A stretch of 64,000 nucleotides of DNA, taken from the NCBI GenBank assembly GCA_006226375.1, contig SBHC01000084.1:1-64000 (forward strand), given 5' to 3'. Positions within the stretch are counted from its first letter, which is position 1; each line of letters opens with the position of its first letter. This DNA is from Deltaproteobacteria bacterium (GTDB taxonomy: Bacteria > Myxococcota_C > UBA6777). Of this stretch, positions 43,860-52,798 are shown in pieces. Below the pieces are notes generated by a model, which was not told the origin of the DNA, did not search any database, and saw nothing but the letters and a program-made list of their open reading frames with translations. Position numbers and translations under genes: made by a program.

Positions 43860-44628
43860 GGGTCAAGATCTCCGCAAGTTGTCGGTACGCGCGGGCGACA
43901 TTCGAGCCGCTCGCGTAAGTTAGAATGCTTTCACTGGCGACAGAAGCTTCTTTCATCCGGACATTCATCCGAACCACTGGCTCAAACACATGAACCTGCC
44001 CTTCCAAGGCCGACCGCGCTGCTGCCACCACTTCGCGGGCATGCAGCGTCCTCAGATCTGCCATGGTCAGCATCACGCCTGCAATCTTTAAACTTGGGTT
44101 AATCTTTCGCTTCACTGTTGAGATCGTTCGCATCAACAGGTTCACGCCTTTCAGCGCGAGGTAGTCTGCCTGGAGTGGAATGATAACTTCGTCCGAAGCC
44201 GACAACGCATTGATGGTGAGAAGGCCCAAGTTGGGAGGACAATCGATGAGAATGAAGTCGTAATCTTCATCCACCGCTTCCAACACATCCCTCAATACCA
44301 TCTCACCCATCGTTGCTTTGGACAGGTCCAGCTCCGCCGCTGACAACTCAATGTTGGCAGGGATGAACTCCAGCTCGTTGTCCAAAACATACGTAACTTC
44401 CGACAGAGGAAACTCCCTCTCTTCAATGCTGGCAAGCAAGGCAGAATAGAGTGTCTGCTCGATCTCTTCGGGATCTTCGCCCAATGAAGTGGTCAAAGAT
44501 CCTTGTGGATCCAGGTCCACAAGCAACACACTGAACCCTCGTTCCAACAAGGCCGCACCCAAGTTCAAGGTGGAAGTGGTCTTACCAACTCCCCCTTTTT
44601 GATTGGCCATACTTATCACACGTGCCAT
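43846..44628 (-). CDS. parA: ParA/Soj-type partition ATPase
   Basis: The protein is 260 aa. It has a deviant Walker A KGGVGKTTSTLNL (Lys at the start), Walker B region FILIDCPPNLGL, and switch LVDLDPQGSLTTS, all as in small chromosomal ParA/Soj proteins lacking an N-terminal HTH. Together with the overlapping ParB it forms a type Ia-like partition pair. A possible promoter (44739-44766) and a 17-bp palindrome (44802-44818) lie upstream. Confidence 0.95.
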   Translation of the reverse strand: MARVISMANQKGGVGKTTSTLNLGAALLERGFSVLLVDLDPQGSLTTSLGEDPEEIEQTLYSALLASIEEREFPLSEVTYVLDNELEFIPANIELSAAELDLSKATMGEMVLRDVLEAVDEDYDFILIDCPPNLGLLTINALSASDEVIIPLQADYLALKGVNLLMRTISTVKRKINPSLKIAGVMLTMADLRTLHAREVVAAARSALEGQVHVFEPVVRMNVRMKEASVASESILTYASGSNVARAYRQLAEILTHGEA

Positions 44629-44738
44629 GTTCTCCTCGTTCTCATTGCACCGATCGTTACGAAAGAATCGAAGGTCACCACAACCCCCGAAAGAGGAACG
44701 ATCGAAGAAGTTGGATCATACCCAATTGAGGGCTCCAA

Positions 44739-44766
44739 CTTATCCAACCGAAAACCGGCTCGTCAA
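44739..44766 (-). promoter_or_regulatory. probable promoter of parAB
   Basis: Reading the minus strand, TTGACG (44766-44761) and GATAAG (44744-44739) are 16 bp apart, about 110 bp upstream of the parA start. The match is good at -35 and fair at -10. Confidence 0.4.
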
Positions 44767-44801
44767 CATTTCGGCTCGATTCTTTGTCTGCGCTCTCCCC
44801 C

Positions 44802-44818
44802 TGTCCGCAGTGCGGACA
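44802..44818. repeat. 17-bp near-perfect palindrome upstream of parA
   Basis: TGTCCGCAGTGCGGACA is an 8-bp inverted repeat around one central G, 36 bp upstream of the proposed -35 box. It is not the canonical parS (TGTTTCACGTGAAACA) and has an odd-length centre. It may still be a binding site for ParB, ParA or an unrelated repressor, or an attenuator hairpin. Confidence 0.5.
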
Positions 44819-44897
44819 ACCCCTTCGAAGAGCAGCAGATCACAGACAAACCACTGAGAACAAAGAAGACTTTACAGCAAGCACCAACCCGCCCCTC

Positions 44898-46466
44898 TCA
44901 GGGTTTGCAGTTGCGGACACGCCTTCGCAAATACCCGTATGATTTTTCCCAGTTGTACTGGATCATCCATTGATGCAGCGGCACGGAATACCGCCTCCAG
45001 AGAACTTTGGAAGGGGCACACTGTTTCATACGCAACAACAACCAAAGATGGGAATAAATGTAGTAGGAGCGATAGCCTGAAAGCTCCATCGCGGCTTGCG
45101 AATAAAGCGCAGCCTGAGGGAGATCTTTTTGTTTGCGAGCGAACCAGGACAGCCTGCGAAGAGGCAGCTCGACGCGTGGAGAAAACGCAAGAGCGGCCGT
45201 CTGCCAATATTGGTTTTTGGGAAAAGCAAACGACAAGGAGGTGTAGAATCCGACGAGGAACCCAAACGCAAGGACAAGTCCAAGAACACGGGCACCCCAC
45301 ATGGCACGAAAAGATGGAGGCTTGGGTTTGGGAAAGGACGGCTCCACCCCTGCATGAGTCATCCGATCGTAAAGATCGGGGTGGACGGACTTTCGGCCCG
45401 TCACAGCAGGCATCAAGTTGTACTGGTAGATCTTTTCAAGAGCGCGAGCGTACACGCCCTCTTCCCCCTCTTGCTCTTGACCGGCTTCGTCCGCTTGTTC
45501 TTCCATCGAACGAAACAACGTGTTGCCCACCAAGGCAATCACAAACAATCCCAACGCACTGAGGAGGATGAACCCATACTCTTCCCGCCAGACCCAAAAC
45601 GGGACCACCATAAACCAAGCCCCAAAAACAAGACCCAACCCCATCCGAACCAAGCGAACCTTCCAAGACTCCGAGAGGTGGCTCAGCTCGTGGGCCGTAA
45701 TCGCCTCCAGTTCCTTGTCAGAGAGTTGCTCCAACATCGGCTGGGTAAACAAGAGCTGGTGGGAAAAAGGCAGCGCAAAGGCATTGGACATGGTGGAGGG
45801 AAGAACCCAGACGCTGTGGGGGTGAACGTTGGTTTGCTGGGAGGAACGAGTCACAACGTTTTGCAAAGAGGTGGGAGCAGGCAACAAAGCACCTGCCCAA
45901 CGGAGAAGCCACAAACTTGCACCGCTAATCGCAACAAGCATCCCAACGGTGCCCCAAACGACGAACCCAAACCACTGCCCATTTTGCTCTCGCGTCATCA
46001 GAAACAACCCGAGAAAAATAGCAATCAAGATGTGAGGATACATCACCATCAAAAAGCTGAGCGTGTACTTCAACCGCTGCCACATGGACAAGTGTTGTCC
46101 ACGCAACCGTTGGTCGAGCCGATGGAACTGGCGAAAACCAACACCATACGCAACAACAAACACCAGAGTGGTAAAAAGCCCGGCTGGCATAGGATGCAAC
46201 GGAGAGACAAACAAAAAACTGGGTATGGAGAGAAAAACAGCCAACCAAAAGGGGCTGGACGCAGCAAGCATCCTTGCAGGATGGAGCAAACGTGCTCGAT
46301 CCGCCCAATGCTCAGGGGCCTCTTTGTGGTAGGCTCGAAGGGTGAGATACAACCCCATCTGGATGGAGAGCACCACAACCAAAGCAATCAAAACCAAATA
46401 CACAACGGAAGGAAGCCAAACGAACCAGGAAGGCAACAATTGACGGATAGCGTCCAGACTATTCAT
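44898..46466 (-). CDS. M48-family membrane metallopeptidase
   Basis: The protein is 522 aa from the ATG at 46466 (GAGG five bases upstream). Several N-terminal membrane helices are followed by the zinc site ITAHELSHLSE (His259, Glu260, His263) and the third-ligand motif RSMEEQADEAG (Glu322). The arrangement matches M48 (Oma1/HtpX/Ste24-like) peptidases, with the active site facing the cytoplasm or membrane interface. Flanking helices and a tail with Trp/Arg-rich segments extend it beyond HtpX length. It would cleave membrane or misfolded proteins. It lies downstream of parA's region but is separately transcribed. Confidence 0.88.
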   Translation of the reverse strand: MNSLDAIRQLLPSWFVWLPSVVYLVLIALVVVLSIQMGLYLTLRAYHKEAPEHWADRARLLHPARMLAASSPFWLAVFLSIPSFLFVSPLHPMPAGLFTTLVFVVAYGVGFRQFHRLDQRLRGQHLSMWQRLKYTLSFLMVMYPHILIAIFLGLFLMTREQNGQWFGFVVWGTVGMLVAISGASLWLLRWAGALLPAPTSLQNVVTRSSQQTNVHPHSVWVLPSTMSNAFALPFSHQLLFTQPMLEQLSDKELEAITAHELSHLSESWKVRLVRMGLGLVFGAWFMVVPFWVWREEYGFILLSALGLFVIALVGNTLFRSMEEQADEAGQEQEGEEGVYARALEKIYQYNLMPAVTGRKSVHPDLYDRMTHAGVEPSFPKPKPPSFRAMWGARVLGLVLAFGFLVGFYTSLSFAFPKNQYWQTAALAFSPRVELPLRRLSWFARKQKDLPQAALYSQAAMELSGYRSYYIYSHLWLLLRMKQCAPSKVLWRRYSVPLHQWMIQYNWEKSYGYLRRRVRNCKP

Positions 46467-47198
46467 GAGCACCTCAGGAAAATGAAGAACCATAAGGGAC
46501 TCAATCCAATACCATATTTCAGGGTAGCGCAAAAAGGGTTACATGGCTCACTCCCCCCAGAGGAGAGAAAGTTCGGCATGCCATCGTTCAGGATTAGGTA
46601 GGGTGTGAACGTGCCGCAGCGCCCAAAATACGCCGGGGACAAGACTTCGGTTGCACAAGGTGTAGCGTTTCGATTCGCAACTCTGGGTCTGCCGTTTCTT
46701 CTGTTTCTGGCGGGTTCCCCAGGGCGCTGCGGTTCGTCTGCGCTTCTTGTGCGCCTCGGTGTGCGATGGCACGTTCCTTCTGACCTCTCCTCTTGATGGT
46801 TGTTTGTCCTTTCTCCTCAACATTCGTATCCCAAATGTTGTGTTTTTCGGAGAACTTCTTTCTTTCAAAAGAGGGTTGGCTCACTTCTACCAACCAGGAA
46901 GCCTACATGGAAATACGATTGGAGTTTGAAAAACACCGCAGCCCAACTGACGGATCACAAGGGTTGATGTTTTCCAAGGTATGCGGTGCAACTTCAATCT
47001 TGCGCGCCACCCTGTCATATCTTGACACACGTTCAGGAGCACCACCAAAGAAATGAACCTTGTGTTCACTACCATCCTATAGCACCATAAGGAAGCAAAG
47101 AAGAGACAACAAAACTTGTTCTCCTTGTGCTTTGTAGAAACGATGGGGGACAAAATGTGCACGAAGCCAGTCTTCTAGAAGAAAACAAACGGTCTTAG
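46467..47198. other. 732-bp region with no convincing gene
   Basis: Reading both strands I see only short frames without supporting ribosome sites, such as a strongly basic minus-strand one ending at 46548. It probably holds the promoter of the M48 gene (minus) and of the MopE-like gene (plus). No tRNA or repeat was recognised. Confidence 0.5.
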
Positions 47199-49007
47199 AT
47201 GAGACGAGAATCCATGACGTTACCTTCCCTACATCGAACCATCAGCTGCTTGGCATTGGTCTTGTTGCTAGCCTGGGGCTGCAACGAGGGCCTCCCTGAA
47301 CCGCTCCTCGTGTGCAACACAAGCGCAGATTGCAGCCCCAACCAACTGTGCATTGCAAAGGTATGCGTAGGAAACGTTACATCAGCAACCCACGATGGCT
47401 CTCTCTTTGAGGCCTCCCAAGAGCTTAATTCCCAGACCGAACAAACGGTAACGTCGGACTCTGAAGCCTCCCAACCTCCGGAGGGTCAGAAGACGGAGAA
47501 CGTTTCAGAGCCTACAACTCACGACTCCTCTGACGGTGGGACCTCCAGCGAAAGTGGACCTGAAATCCCAGAGTCCAACCCCAACGAGGCTTCCCCCGAC
47601 ACCCCTGGAGAGTGCACCTCAGGATCAGAGCGAGTCTGCTACGATGGACCGTTGGAGACTGTCGGCAAAGGAGTTTGCCGCAGCGGCGTTCAGAAATGCC
47701 AGCAGGGACAATGGGGACCCTGTGTGGGTCAAGTGCTCCCCACCAAAGAAGATTGCTCCGTTCTCAAAGACAACGACTGCGATGGCAACATTAACTTCGG
47801 CTGCGCTTGCAACTATCTGCAGAAACCACACGGTGTTTGCGCCAATCTGAGAAGAATCGAGAACAACGAATGTCCCCAACCCCAAGAATACAGCACGACC
47901 GAAGCAAACCGCTGCGACGGAAAAGACAACAACTGTGATGGTGTCGTCGACGAAGGCTGTCCATGCAACTACCAGGGCAACAGCAAAGGTGTATGTGGCA
48001 AGGGCGTCATCGACAACCAAGGGGTTTGCCAGCCCCCCAGCAACTACAGCAAAGGTTTGGACGTCTGCACCGACAAGGAAGACAACAACTGCGACGGCAA
48101 GATCAACGACAACTGCAGATGCGCCCCCAAAACCTCCCAAGCTTGCGGTACCGACGTAGGAGAATGCTCCAAAGGCTACCAGAAGTGCGGGACTTCCGGC
48201 CAATGGGAAACATGCATCAATGAGACCAAGCCCACCCCAGAGATCTGTGACGGGAAAGACAACAACTGCAACGGCGTGATCGATGAAGGCTGCCCTTGCC
48301 AATACCTTGGGAAAAGCGACGGTGTCTGTGCCAAGTCGACCAACAACAACCAAGGGTCATGCAAGCGCCCTGCCCTCTACAGCAACGTTGAGATTTGTGG
48401 AGACAACGTCGACAACGACTGCGACGGCGAGCTGGAAGAGAACTGCCCCTGCTTGTACAAAAACCGCAACGCAGGAGTTTGCGCCACAGCCAAAACGGAC
48501 AGCAGCGGTGTGTGCCAAGAACCCAGCGAGTATGACTCCGACGAGGTGTGCGACGACAAGTTTGACAACAACTGCAACGGCGTAAACAACGAAGGGTGCC
48601 CCTGCAACTACCTCAACACAGACAAAGGCGAATGTGGCAAAGCCGAACGAGATAGCAAAGGTGTTTGCGCCAAGCCAAAGAACTACTTTAGCACCGAGAT
48701 TTGCGACGACAAAGACAACGACTGCGATGGTCAAAAGGACAACTTCCCCACTGGCTCATGCTACCAAACCTATGCGTGTTCCATCCCAGGTATCGGGTCC
48801 GAAGACCTTCAAGCAACCCTCTGTGTTGCGAGCCAATACAAGTGCGACAAAAAGGACAACAAAGTCTGTGAAGGCATCAAAAAAGACACCAAATGCACAG
48901 ACCTCACTCTTCCCAAGTGTGGAACAAACCAGCCTTGTCCCCAAGGCTGCCCCAACCAACGAGGCAAAACCTTGACTTGCTTCCGCGGCTACTGTGTCTA
49001 CCGTTGA
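47199..49007 (+). CDS. MopE-like lipoprotein with tandem DxDxDNCDG-type metal-binding repeats
   Basis: The protein is 602 aa. An N-terminal lipoprotein signal ends in LLLAWGCNE. A second in-frame ATG at 47214 is equally plausible as start. After a Ser/Thr/Glu-rich linker come seven repeats carrying CDGKDNNCDGVVDEGCPC or close variants, the putative metal-binding motif (Put_metal-binding, MopE_C family) widespread in Myxococcota. Each unit has acidic calcium-type spacing (D-x-D-x-D) plus cysteines. It is likely a surface-exposed lipoprotein binding Ca or Cu. The C-terminus has more irregular Cys-rich sequence. Confidence 0.85.
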   Translation: MRRESMTLPSLHRTISCLALVLLLAWGCNEGLPEPLLVCNTSADCSPNQLCIAKVCVGNVTSATHDGSLFEASQELNSQTEQTVTSDSEASQPPEGQKTENVSEPTTHDSSDGGTSSESGPEIPESNPNEASPDTPGECTSGSERVCYDGPLETVGKGVCRSGVQKCQQGQWGPCVGQVLPTKEDCSVLKDNDCDGNINFGCACNYLQKPHGVCANLRRIENNECPQPQEYSTTEANRCDGKDNNCDGVVDEGCPCNYQGNSKGVCGKGVIDNQGVCQPPSNYSKGLDVCTDKEDNNCDGKINDNCRCAPKTSQACGTDVGECSKGYQKCGTSGQWETCINETKPTPEICDGKDNNCNGVIDEGCPCQYLGKSDGVCAKSTNNNQGSCKRPALYSNVEICGDNVDNDCDGELEENCPCLYKNRNAGVCATAKTDSSGVCQEPSEYDSDEVCDDKFDNNCNGVNNEGCPCNYLNTDKGECGKAERDSKGVCAKPKNYFSTEICDDKDNDCDGQKDNFPTGSCYQTYACSIPGIGSEDLQATLCVASQYKCDKKDNKVCEGIKKDTKCTDLTLPKCGTNQPCPQGCPNQRGKTLTCFRGYCVYR

Positions 49008-49018
49008 CATCCTCCCCC

Positions 49019-49042
49019 TCTACATCCGGCTTCGCCTGTAGA
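49019..49042. terminator. possible bidirectional transcription terminator
   Basis: TCTACA/TGTAGA arms (6 bp) enclose GGC/GCC with a TTC loop between the convergent MopE-like and TPR lipoprotein genes. No long T-run follows, so rho-independent action is only possible. Confidence 0.35.
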
Positions 49043-49085
49043 TTCTGGAAAGGGGTTTTACGCGACGTCCTGACAAAAGAGACAT

Positions 49086-49844
49086 TCAATAGGTTTTGGG
49101 GTCAGCAAAGCACGACGTCCTCCATTGGCTTTGCCAGAGACGAGCCTGCTCAGCGTAGGGAGACTTGGGAGCCACATGCAGCAGCTTCTTGAGAAAACCA
49201 TGCGCCACATTGCAGATTTTGATCTTGTAGTGAGCATGGGCAAGCCGAAGCAAGGCCTTGTCAGGAATGTTCCCCAATTTGCGATACCATTGACGAGCTT
49301 TGTTGAACCATAGAATGGAATCAAAGTGTCGCTTGCGCTGTCCCAAACTATCTCCCAACAAGAGATACACATCGTAACGAATCAACGTTTTGGGATAGAG
49401 CTTGAGCGTTTGCTTCAACAGCAACTCCACTCGCTTGTACCTTCCCTCTTGGTACGCTTTCTGGGACAAAGCCCACAGACTCTTCAAGCTAGGCTTTCCT
49501 TGAGCCGAATCCGATTTGCCCGTGCTTTTGTATCGCTTCAGGTCATGCTGAATGCTGGCAAGTTTCCCCAACAAATGACGATAATGAGCCTGAAATTGAG
49601 TCATTTGAACGTCAGTATCTGCAAAGTACATCCGCGACATTTTGCGAAACGAAAAGAACAACTCGCGGTACACCTGTAACTCCGACTCCGCCTGGTGAAG
49701 CCTTCTTTGAAGCTTGCTTTGAGAATGAGCCAACTGGAGTTGGTGTTTTTGCAGCCGCTGCTCCAAACGCTGCACAACATGGACAGGCGCACAACCCAAC
49801 CCCAGCCAAACCAACAAGCAGAAAAACCAAGATGAGAAACGCAT
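49086..49844 (-). CDS. TPR-containing lipoprotein with coiled coil
   Basis: The protein is 252 aa from the ATG at 49844, with AAAGGAGG four bases upstream. The lipobox WLGLGC gives Cys18. A long coiled coil (about 25-95) precedes TPR-like helices (about 125-235: YQEGRYKRVELLLKQTLKLY, RHFDSILWFNKARQWYRK). The layout is that of CpoB/YbgF-type envelope proteins or of myxobacterial gliding/outer-membrane lipoproteins. The partner is unknown. Confidence 0.75.
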   Translation of the reverse strand: MRFSSWFFCLLVWLGLGCAPVHVVQRLEQRLQKHQLQLAHSQSKLQRRLHQAESELQVYRELFFSFRKMSRMYFADTDVQMTQFQAHYRHLLGKLASIQHDLKRYKSTGKSDSAQGKPSLKSLWALSQKAYQEGRYKRVELLLKQTLKLYPKTLIRYDVYLLLGDSLGQRKRHFDSILWFNKARQWYRKLGNIPDKALLRLAHAHYKIKICNVAHGFLKKLLHVAPKSPYAEQARLWQSQWRTSCFADPKTY

Positions 49845-49939
49845 GGGACCTCCTTTGAAAACATCGGTTCCATGTTTCCAACGAGAAAGACCCGACAATG
49901 ATTGAGTCGAAAGATGAAGCTACAATCCCCAAAGGAGGT

Positions 49940-51169
49940 TCAAGACGAAGCCGTCGGCAAGTTTCGGTAGCGGAACAACCAAAGCAAAGACACAACCCCG
50001 AGACCCACCCCCAGAGACAACCAGAGCCCTGTCAGCGTTGAAACGTACTGGCTCACAAGAAAAGCGCCCAGCCCTACCGAAGCAACCAAACGAAGACTCT
50101 CCAACCACACAGCCCAACGCCGTCCATCCAACAAGCCTCCCATGTTCAAGACGCCAACGAGGACAAAGCCCGTCAATGCATACAGCGGTAGCTCCGGTAA
50201 CTTGGGCTTGAAGTGTAGCAACGCCACAGTCGCAACCGTGATGAACAGAAACTGAACCGCAACGAATCGTTTTAACCCTGCAGGGATTTGGGGGTCGTAC
50301 TTGGTGTAGGTAGCAGCGTCCAGCTCAGGATGGGGCGGATACGGCTGCAAATAAGGAGGACGCCACTCGGGAGGCATAAACCACACCTTGGCCTTGTCGC
50401 GGAGACGTCGAAACTCGCGAGAGTGTCGATAGATGTCGCGCCAATAGTAGAAGTTGGACCAGATGGGGTTGAGGTCCTGGGGCTGGTTGGTCACACCGTA
50501 AACAGGTTCTTCTTGTTCCTCGACAAAGGTCCCAAACATCCGGTCCCAGATGATCAGAATGCCAGCGTAGTTCTTGTCGAGGTACTTGGGGTTTTTTCCA
50601 TGGTGCACTCGATGATGGGAGGGAGTGTTAAGAAACCACTCCACAAACCCTAACTTTCCGACCAACCGGGTATGAATCCAAAACTGATACACGGTGTTGA
50701 TGGACGCAGTCGCTACAAACATCAAAGGGGGAAAACCGAGTATCGCGAGAGGAAGGTAAAACAACGAGGAAAAGAACGGCTGAAAGCTACCTTGTCGAAG
50801 GGCCACCGACAGATTGTATTCTTCACTTTGGTGATGCACGATATGCGCGGCCCAAGGAGCGTTCATTCGATGACTGACGCGATGAAACCAATAGTAAAGA
50901 AAGTCCACAGCAAAGAAGATGACAACCCAAGCCCACACCGCCTTCATCGAGATCTCAAACAGACGGAACTGTGCAAACAGAAAGATGTACATTCCCAACA
51001 ACAAGGTCTTGGAGAATGCGCTGACAATTTGCTGGCTGATCCCGCAGCTTAAGTCTGTGATAGAGTCGTTGAGTCGATACACCTCCCGATCCTTAAACCG
51101 GGCCATCAACCACTCCAACGCGATGAAAAAGAAAAACACAGGGATCGCGAACACAATCGGGTTTTGCAT
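49940..51169 (-). CDS. fatty acid hydroxylase/sterol desaturase family protein (AGMO-like)
   Basis: The protein is 409 aa with GAGG seven bases upstream. Membrane helices flank the His-box iron site: FHRVSHR, HIVHHQSEEYN and HHRVHHG, the eight-histidine pattern of the membrane-bound di-iron superfamily. The order YYWFHRVSHR, SSEEYN and LDKNYAG resembles alkylglycerol monooxygenase (TMEM195). It would hydroxylate or cleave an ether lipid or related chain. Extra C-terminal helices (about 300-400) form a second membrane domain. Confidence 0.85.
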   Translation of the reverse strand: MQNPIVFAIPVFFFFIALEWLMARFKDREVYRLNDSITDLSCGISQQIVSAFSKTLLLGMYIFLFAQFRLFEISMKAVWAWVVIFFAVDFLYYWFHRVSHRMNAPWAAHIVHHQSEEYNLSVALRQGSFQPFFSSLFYLPLAILGFPPLMFVATASINTVYQFWIHTRLVGKLGFVEWFLNTPSHHRVHHGKNPKYLDKNYAGILIIWDRMFGTFVEEQEEPVYGVTNQPQDLNPIWSNFYYWRDIYRHSREFRRLRDKAKVWFMPPEWRPPYLQPYPPHPELDAATYTKYDPQIPAGLKRFVAVQFLFITVATVALLHFKPKLPELPLYALTGFVLVGVLNMGGLLDGRRWAVWLESLRLVASVGLGAFLVSQYVSTLTGLWLSLGVGLGVVSLLWLFRYRNLPTASS

Positions 51170-51259
51170 GACACAACCTCACCAACAGAGAAAAAGCCTG
51201 AAGGAACCCAGGCAATGTACAGGATATGACTCCACGATTCAAAAGGGTTAAGCTCGCTC

Positions 51260-52777
51260 ATGTTTAAGAAATGGTTGCGGCGACTTTGGTGGGTTCTGGT
51301 TCTGTCCACAGCGGCGGCTTGGATGGGTTTGCTCTCCATCCAACACCCCGAGCCCTCGGGCCAAAGAGGAGACGAAGCGGAGCGACTCTTTGAAAGAGTC
51401 CTTCGTTCCACGCACGCCAGTTCATGGAAGAGGCTCACGTTTGTCCTCTCCTGGAGACAGGGAGCCATCGATTTCACCTGGAGCAAAACCAAGAACCAGG
51501 TGCTCTGCAGGTGGGAACAGAACAAAAGAAAACACCTGGTCCTCTTGAAACTGGATACCCAACAAGCTCAAGTCGTCCAGAGCAAGAAGCCTGTCACAAA
51601 TCCACAGGCCACCCACCTCGCCCGAAGATGCTACCAAGTCTGGCACCAGAGCCTTCGCTCCATGAATCCCATAGCGCACTTGTCAGCGTTGAAGCCCTAT
51701 CTTGTGAAGCGAGGTTCGCAAACGCTGCTGATGCTGCGCTCCAGGGCAAAGTCCCCACAACCAGAAACCCACCTGTTCCATCTCAACAAGGATGACCTCC
51801 CCATACGTTGGCAACAATGGGGTCCACAGACTCTCCTTCAAGGCATGATGGTTACGCTGCAGCCCTGGCAAAAGTACCCGAACCAGTTATGGGTTTGTTT
51901 GACGCACCAATCGAAGCTTGGAACAACAAAAATCAACGATGTTCGCATCGATTTCAAACCGAAGAACACCCTCTTTCAAGGACGTCTACGGGCACTGCAA
52001 CAGGCCTTTGGCTCCCATGTGCCCCATGTGAAGGTTTCTCGACAACCAGCCGTCTATGCAAGCTCCCTCCATGATGTGTTGATGAAGTGGGCTGGCTTTT
52101 TAGCGTTGTGGGGCGTTCTTCTCTTGGCATGGTCTTGGAGAAAGGAGAGAACTCTTACCTTTCCATCTCCAACCAAGCATCCTATGAGGTACGGCTATAT
52201 TGTACCCAAACAGCTTCCAGTGAAGCTATGCAAGGAGCTTATCCACACAGCCGAAGAACACGGCTGGACCGAACAACGACACACCCAGCCAACCCGAGAC
52301 ATCCCCCTCCAAGACCTCGGATGTCTCGGACGTTCCGTCAATGAACATGTGCAGCAGAATGTGTTCCCCGTCGTAGCAAAGAAGTACGACCTGCAGCTCC
52401 AACACATCAAGATTCGTGAGTGCTTCGTGGTGAAATACGATGCGGAACGCCAATCCAAGTTGGACCTGCATCGCGACGCCTCTCTCCTCACCGCCATCTT
52501 TGCGCTCAACCCATCAAGTGATTACCAGGGAGGTGGAACCTACTTTCCGTCGTTGGGTGATGTCGTGATGCTTCCCAACGCAGGAGACTTACTTCTGCAT
52601 TGTGGGAAGTTACAACACGGCGGCTACACGGTAAAACAAGGACGTCGCTACCTTCTGGTTTGCTTTCTGGATCTGTCGGCCTGTCCCGAGTTCCAACACG
52701 AAGAGATACAGCAATGGAACAGCGCAGAGCCCTCGGACCAAGAGGTGATGCAAAGGCTCTACAAGCCGTCCCTTTGA
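51260..52777 (+). CDS. membrane-anchored protein fused to a prolyl 4-hydroxylase-like 2OG-Fe(II) oxygenase
   Basis: The protein is 505 aa. A signal-anchor lies at the N-terminus (about 8-26). Residues 35-265 are an unknown extracytoplasmic domain. A second membrane helix lies at about 276-292, and a 2OG-Fe(II) dioxygenase domain at about 315-485. Iron ligands are His404 and Asp406 in LDLHRDAS with His453 in LQHGG, and Arg463 in GRRYLLV binds 2-oxoglutarate. With two membrane helices the oxygenase would be cytoplasmic. Its substrate is unknown. The combination with an outside domain is unusual. Convergent with cmoB (21-bp gap). Confidence 0.75.
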   Translation: MFKKWLRRLWWVLVLSTAAAWMGLLSIQHPEPSGQRGDEAERLFERVLRSTHASSWKRLTFVLSWRQGAIDFTWSKTKNQVLCRWEQNKRKHLVLLKLDTQQAQVVQSKKPVTNPQATHLARRCYQVWHQSLRSMNPIAHLSALKPYLVKRGSQTLLMLRSRAKSPQPETHLFHLNKDDLPIRWQQWGPQTLLQGMMVTLQPWQKYPNQLWVCLTHQSKLGTTKINDVRIDFKPKNTLFQGRLRALQQAFGSHVPHVKVSRQPAVYASSLHDVLMKWAGFLALWGVLLLAWSWRKERTLTFPSPTKHPMRYGYIVPKQLPVKLCKELIHTAEEHGWTEQRHTQPTRDIPLQDLGCLGRSVNEHVQQNVFPVVAKKYDLQLQHIKIRECFVVKYDAERQSKLDLHRDASLLTAIFALNPSSDYQGGGTYFPSLGDVVMLPNAGDLLLHCGKLQHGGYTVKQGRRYLLVCFLDLSACPEFQHEEIQQWNSAEPSDQEVMQRLYKPSL

Positions 52778-52798
52778 AGCCAACGAACCCTATAAACC

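Noticed and set aside
44802-44818. canonical parS site
   Set aside because: The palindrome is odd-length and differs from TGTTTCACGTGAAACA at most inner positions. Reported only as an inverted repeat.
46548-46868. basic 106-aa minus-strand reading frame
   Set aside because: It starts at a TTG without a good ribosome site, is strongly Arg/Lys/Gln-biased throughout and shows no recognisable pattern.
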